Origin: Thermoleophilaceae bacterium
GTDB lineage: Bacteria > Actinomycetota > Thermoleophilia > Solirubrobacterales > Thermoleophilaceae
DNA: 56,470 nucleotides
NCBI GenBank assembly: GCA_030447905.1
Contig: JAUJNZ010000002.1
Location: forward strand, 111,999 to 168,468
Direction: 5' to 3'
Both the position numbers and the translations under genes were made by a program. Below, piece by piece: positions 54,403-56,470 of the stretch. Each line of letters begins with the position of its first letter. The first letter of the stretch is position 1. Under the pieces are notes generated by a model that saw only the letters and a program-made list of their open reading frames with translations, was not told the origin of the DNA and made no database searches.

Positions 54403-55146
54403 TTGGCTAAGGAACTCGAGAGCTGGATAAGCGAAGACGTCGGGCCGTTCAAGGACAAGCCCCTCAGCTGGTTGTCTTCGCAGCACTTCTTCCGGGATCC
54501 CGTACGTCCGAGTTACTCGAGCGCCGACTACTTCTTCGCGCCGGCCGACGGCGTCGTCCTCTACCAGGAGGAGGTGGGGGCCTCCGATTCGATCGTCGAC
54601 ATCAAGGGCAAGCCTTACTCGCTTCGCGAGGCGCTGCGCGACCCTAGCTACGACAAGCCGAGCCTCGTCATCGGGATCTTCATGACGTTCTTCGATGTGC
54701 ACATCAACCGCGTGCCTTACCCCGGTCGGCTCTCCTATCGGCAGCTCGATCCGATCGACACCCTCAACCATCCGATGCTCGAGGTGGAGAGCGGCATCCT
54801 CGAAGACCTTCGTGTGGCGCCATCGCGAGCAGAGTACCTTCGTCACAACCAACGGATGGTCAACCGGATCGAGACGACGGCCTTCGCGGATCCCTACTAC
54901 GTCCTTCAGGTCGCCGACTACGACGTCGACTCGATCACACCTTTCGAGCTAAAGCAGAACCAGCCCTGCTTCCAGGGTCAGCGCTTCTCACAGATCCGCT
55001 ACGGCTCGCAGGTGGATCTGATCATTCCGCTCTCCGAGCGACGCGAGCTCGTGCCCACCCAGACAGTCCATTCTCACGTAGAGGCGGCTGTGGACACCCT
55101 CGTAGCGATTCGACCGCGAAAGCCCCCCGCGTACACCGCCGACTGA
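54403..55146 (+). CDS. Phosphatidylserine-decarboxylase-family (pyruvoyl) enzyme
   Basis: A 247-residue protein of the phosphatidylserine decarboxylase family, which cleaves itself at a Gly-Ser bond to form a pyruvoyl group. SQHFFRDPVRP near the N-terminus, ADYFFAPADGVVLYQEEVG, IGIFMTFFDVHINRVPYPGR (catalytic His region), LNHPMLEVESGILED and RFSQIRYGSQVDLIIPL with cleavage expected between Gly201 and Ser202. No membrane helix is seen, so it is probably soluble or peripheral. TTG at 54403 behind GGGAGGGAG is preferred to the frame start at 54211. It sits 13 bp before an amidinotransferase-like gene, an unexpected partner for lipid synthesis; decarboxylation of an amino acid or derivative is an alternative (inference). 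Confidence 0.88.
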   Translation: MAKELESWISEDVGPFKDKPLSWLSSQHFFRDPVRPSYSSADYFFAPADGVVLYQEEVGASDSIVDIKGKPYSLREALRDPSYDKPSLVIGIFMTFFDVHINRVPYPGRLSYRQLDPIDTLNHPMLEVESGILEDLRVAPSRAEYLRHNQRMVNRIETTAFADPYYVLQVADYDVDSITPFELKQNQPCFQGQRFSQIRYGSQVDLIIPLSERRELVPTQTVHSHVEAAVDTLVAIRPRKPPAYTAD

Positions 55147-55159
55147 CAGGGAGAGATCC

Positions 55160-56137
55160 ATGTCCGTGCAAGACTCAGTCATCCACGGCCGCGCCGCGCC
55201 GGGCACCGAGCCGAGCGGGCGTCCCCGGACGCCGAGCGAGCTACAGCGCCCGACCTTCCTCCTGAACTTCCCGTTCTCGTACTCGACGGAGGTCGCGAAC
55301 AACGCTTGGATGACCGACGTCGCCGACGAGGAGCGGAGTCCGGACCCAAGGCGGGCGATGACCCAGTTCCTCGGCCTGTACTCCTACCTCGCCTCAGAGG
55401 GACTCGTCTACCTCCTGCCCACGCCCGGCGGCCAAAACCTCCAGGACCTCGTCTTCACCGCCAACCTGGGCGTCGTCCTTGCGCATCTCGACCCGAGTCC
55501 CGTCGTGATATCGAACTTCACCTCCGAGCCGCGGCGAGGCGAGTCCCAGGTGGGGCTGTCGTTCTTCGGGTCGATGGGCTACGAGGTCTATTCCACGCCG
55601 CACCGCTTCGAAGGTGAGGCCGACCTCAAGCACCTCCACGACAACGTCTACGTCGGGGGCTATGGCCTGCGCTCGGAGCGAGAGAGCTACGAGTGGATGG
55701 AACGCGAGTTCGACATGGAGATAGTCAAGGTCCGCGAGACCGATCCCTACCTCTATCACCTCGACTGCACGGTATTCCCGCTCACCCGCGAGGACACGCT
55801 GGTCTGCACCGAGATGCTCGAGCCCGAAGAGGTCGCCGAGATCGAACGACACACGAACGTCATCGACGTCGGCGTGGACGAGTGCTACTCCGGAATCTGT
55901 AACTCCGTACGCCTCTCGAACACCATCGTCAACGGTTCGAGCCTGCACGACCTCAAAGCCGGCAGCGAGGACTACCGCTACGAGGTAAAGAAGAACCGCC
56001 GGCTCGAGGACATAGCGGTCGAGCACGCGATGGAGGTCTCGTACTTCGATCTCGGCGAGTACATGAAGGGCGGAGCTCTTCTATCGTGCATGGTGATGCA
56101 CCTGAACCGCTACTCCTACGCCTTCCGGCTTGTCTGA
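55160..56137 (+). CDS. Amidinotransferase/dimethylarginine dimethylaminohydrolase (DDAH)-like enzyme
   Basis: A 325-residue member of the guanidino-group-modifying (amidinotransferase/DDAH/arginine deiminase) superfamily with a five-fold beta-propeller. NLQDLVFTANLGVVL (acidic substrate-binding region), HRFEGEADLKHLHDNVYVGG (E-x-E/D), DPYLYHLDCTVFPL (catalytic His) and KGGALLSCMVMHLNR with nucleophile Cys310 near the C-terminus mark the triad. Family enzymes hydrolyse or transfer the amidine group of arginine-like compounds; the substrate here cannot be told. ATG behind AGGGAGAG; likely co-transcribed with the pyruvoyl decarboxylase gene upstream. Confidence 0.88.
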   Translation: MSVQDSVIHGRAAPGTEPSGRPRTPSELQRPTFLLNFPFSYSTEVANNAWMTDVADEERSPDPRRAMTQFLGLYSYLASEGLVYLLPTPGGQNLQDLVFTANLGVVLAHLDPSPVVISNFTSEPRRGESQVGLSFFGSMGYEVYSTPHRFEGEADLKHLHDNVYVGGYGLRSERESYEWMEREFDMEIVKVRETDPYLYHLDCTVFPLTREDTLVCTEMLEPEEVAEIERHTNVIDVGVDECYSGICNSVRLSNTIVNGSSLHDLKAGSEDYRYEVKKNRRLEDIAVEHAMEVSYFDLGEYMKGGALLSCMVMHLNRYSYAFRLV

Positions 56138-56142
56138 GCATC

Positions 56143-56322
56143 GAAGCTGATACCGCCCCAACGGCGCGTCGGCCGCTCGCGCTCGGGCCACGCCGGCTGG
56201 GTTTTCGCGATCCCCATCCTCTTCGCGGAGATCGGCAGATGCTCATCCAGTTCACCGACACCGCCCTGCTTGGGCGGGTGGGTAAGGCCGAGCTGGCGAT
56301 CCGGGCTTCTTTGTCGAGGTGA
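56143..56322 (+). pseudogene. Decayed N-terminus of a MATE-family efflux transporter
   Basis: Two adjoining frames give pieces of the first MATE helix: GWVFAIPILFAEIG (56195-56236) and QMLIQFTDTALLGRVGKAEL (56238-56300), matching the family pattern with D-T in helix 1. At least one shift is needed between them. Downstream, further short hydrophobic pieces occur in other frames (GFFVEVTTSATFGG near 56310, AALAAPLVRLGLPYVGYRF near 56347-56412), then a stop. Remnant or heavily damaged gene; no intact coding frame. Confidence 0.5.
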
Positions 56323-56421
56323 CGACGAGCGCGACCTTCGGTGGCCTGGGCCGCCTTGGCGGCCCCGCTCGTCAGACTCGGTCTTCCCTACGTTGGCTAC
56401 CGCTTCCGCTGACGGCACCGT

Positions 56422-56470
56422 CTACAGCGTGATGACCTGATCCGGCGGCTGCTCGGCCAGCGCGGCGTAG
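56422..56470 (-). CDS. C-terminal end of an unidentified minus-strand gene
   Basis: Reading in from the window edge on the minus strand, one frame gives YAALAEQPPDQVITL and then a TAG at 56422. The composition is that of coding sequence, but 15 residues are too few to name a family. Confidence 0.3.
   Translation of the reverse strand, partial: YAALAEQPPDQVITL

Overview
The window is very GC-rich, with dense two-strand coding, frequent GTG and TTG starts, and several start codons lying only 6-7 bases behind a TAnnnT hexamer (leaderless-type promoters). The gene set includes a fused E2-E1 2-oxoglutarate dehydrogenase, an ECF sigma factor fused to a zinc-finger anti-sigma module, a type 2 isoleucyl-tRNA synthetase, CHAD and PRC-barrel proteins. 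Together these point to an actinobacterium, most likely Thermoleophilia (Solirubrobacterales-like). That placement is inference from gene style; no rRNA is present.

Layout. 1-4.2 kb is a minus-strand group: OsmC (broken, cut by the window edge), an aldehyde dehydrogenase, a cyclophilin and a DEAD-box RNA helicase. 4.4-11.6 kb holds a frameshifted PfkB kinase, a PRC-barrel protein, small membrane proteins, citrate synthase, MoaA, MetF and short conserved hypotheticals. 11.7-16.5 kb is one giant gene encoding a 2-oxoglutarate dehydrogenase with two lipoyl domains. 17-20 kb (minus strand) has an SDR and a GH31 glycosidase, divergent from a PHP-glycosyltransferase fusion. 22.5-27.8 kb is looser: a VTT membrane protein, a BCCT transporter, a potassium channel, and the remains of a PIN-like toxin gene.

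27.8-39.7 kb is a phosphate and polyphosphate region: tRNA-Asp, ppk-ppx, a SixA-like phosphatase, a CpsB-type PHP phosphatase, a PhoB/PhoP-type regulator divergent from pstSCAB-phoU, then a DUF4287 protein and a CHAD protein (CHAD domains bind polyphosphate). Three upstream regions carry 11-bp periodic TTCAC-type repeats that look like Pho boxes: before pstS, before the CpsB-type PHP gene, and, 13 kb away, before the PHP-glycosyltransferase fusion. The simplest reading is a small Pho regulon that joins phosphate uptake to two PHP-domain enzymes, one fused to a glycosyltransferase.

39.7-56.5 kb: EttA, a second VTT protein, a frameshifted hydrolase, a SirB1-like protein, a LOG-family gene with two frameshifts, a winged-helix protein, fumarase, a lipoprotein, a diguanylate cyclase, IleS with an altered signature motif (GSHH in place of HxGH), the sigma/anti-sigma fusion, and a two-gene unit of a phosphatidylserine-decarboxylase-like pyruvoyl enzyme plus an amidinotransferase/DDAH-like enzyme. 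The window ends in a decayed MATE transporter and the last codons of a minus-strand gene.

Several genes carry clean single frameshifts (OsmC, PfkB, hydrolase, LOG). This may mean indel errors in the assembly rather than true decay, so those calls should be read with that in mind.
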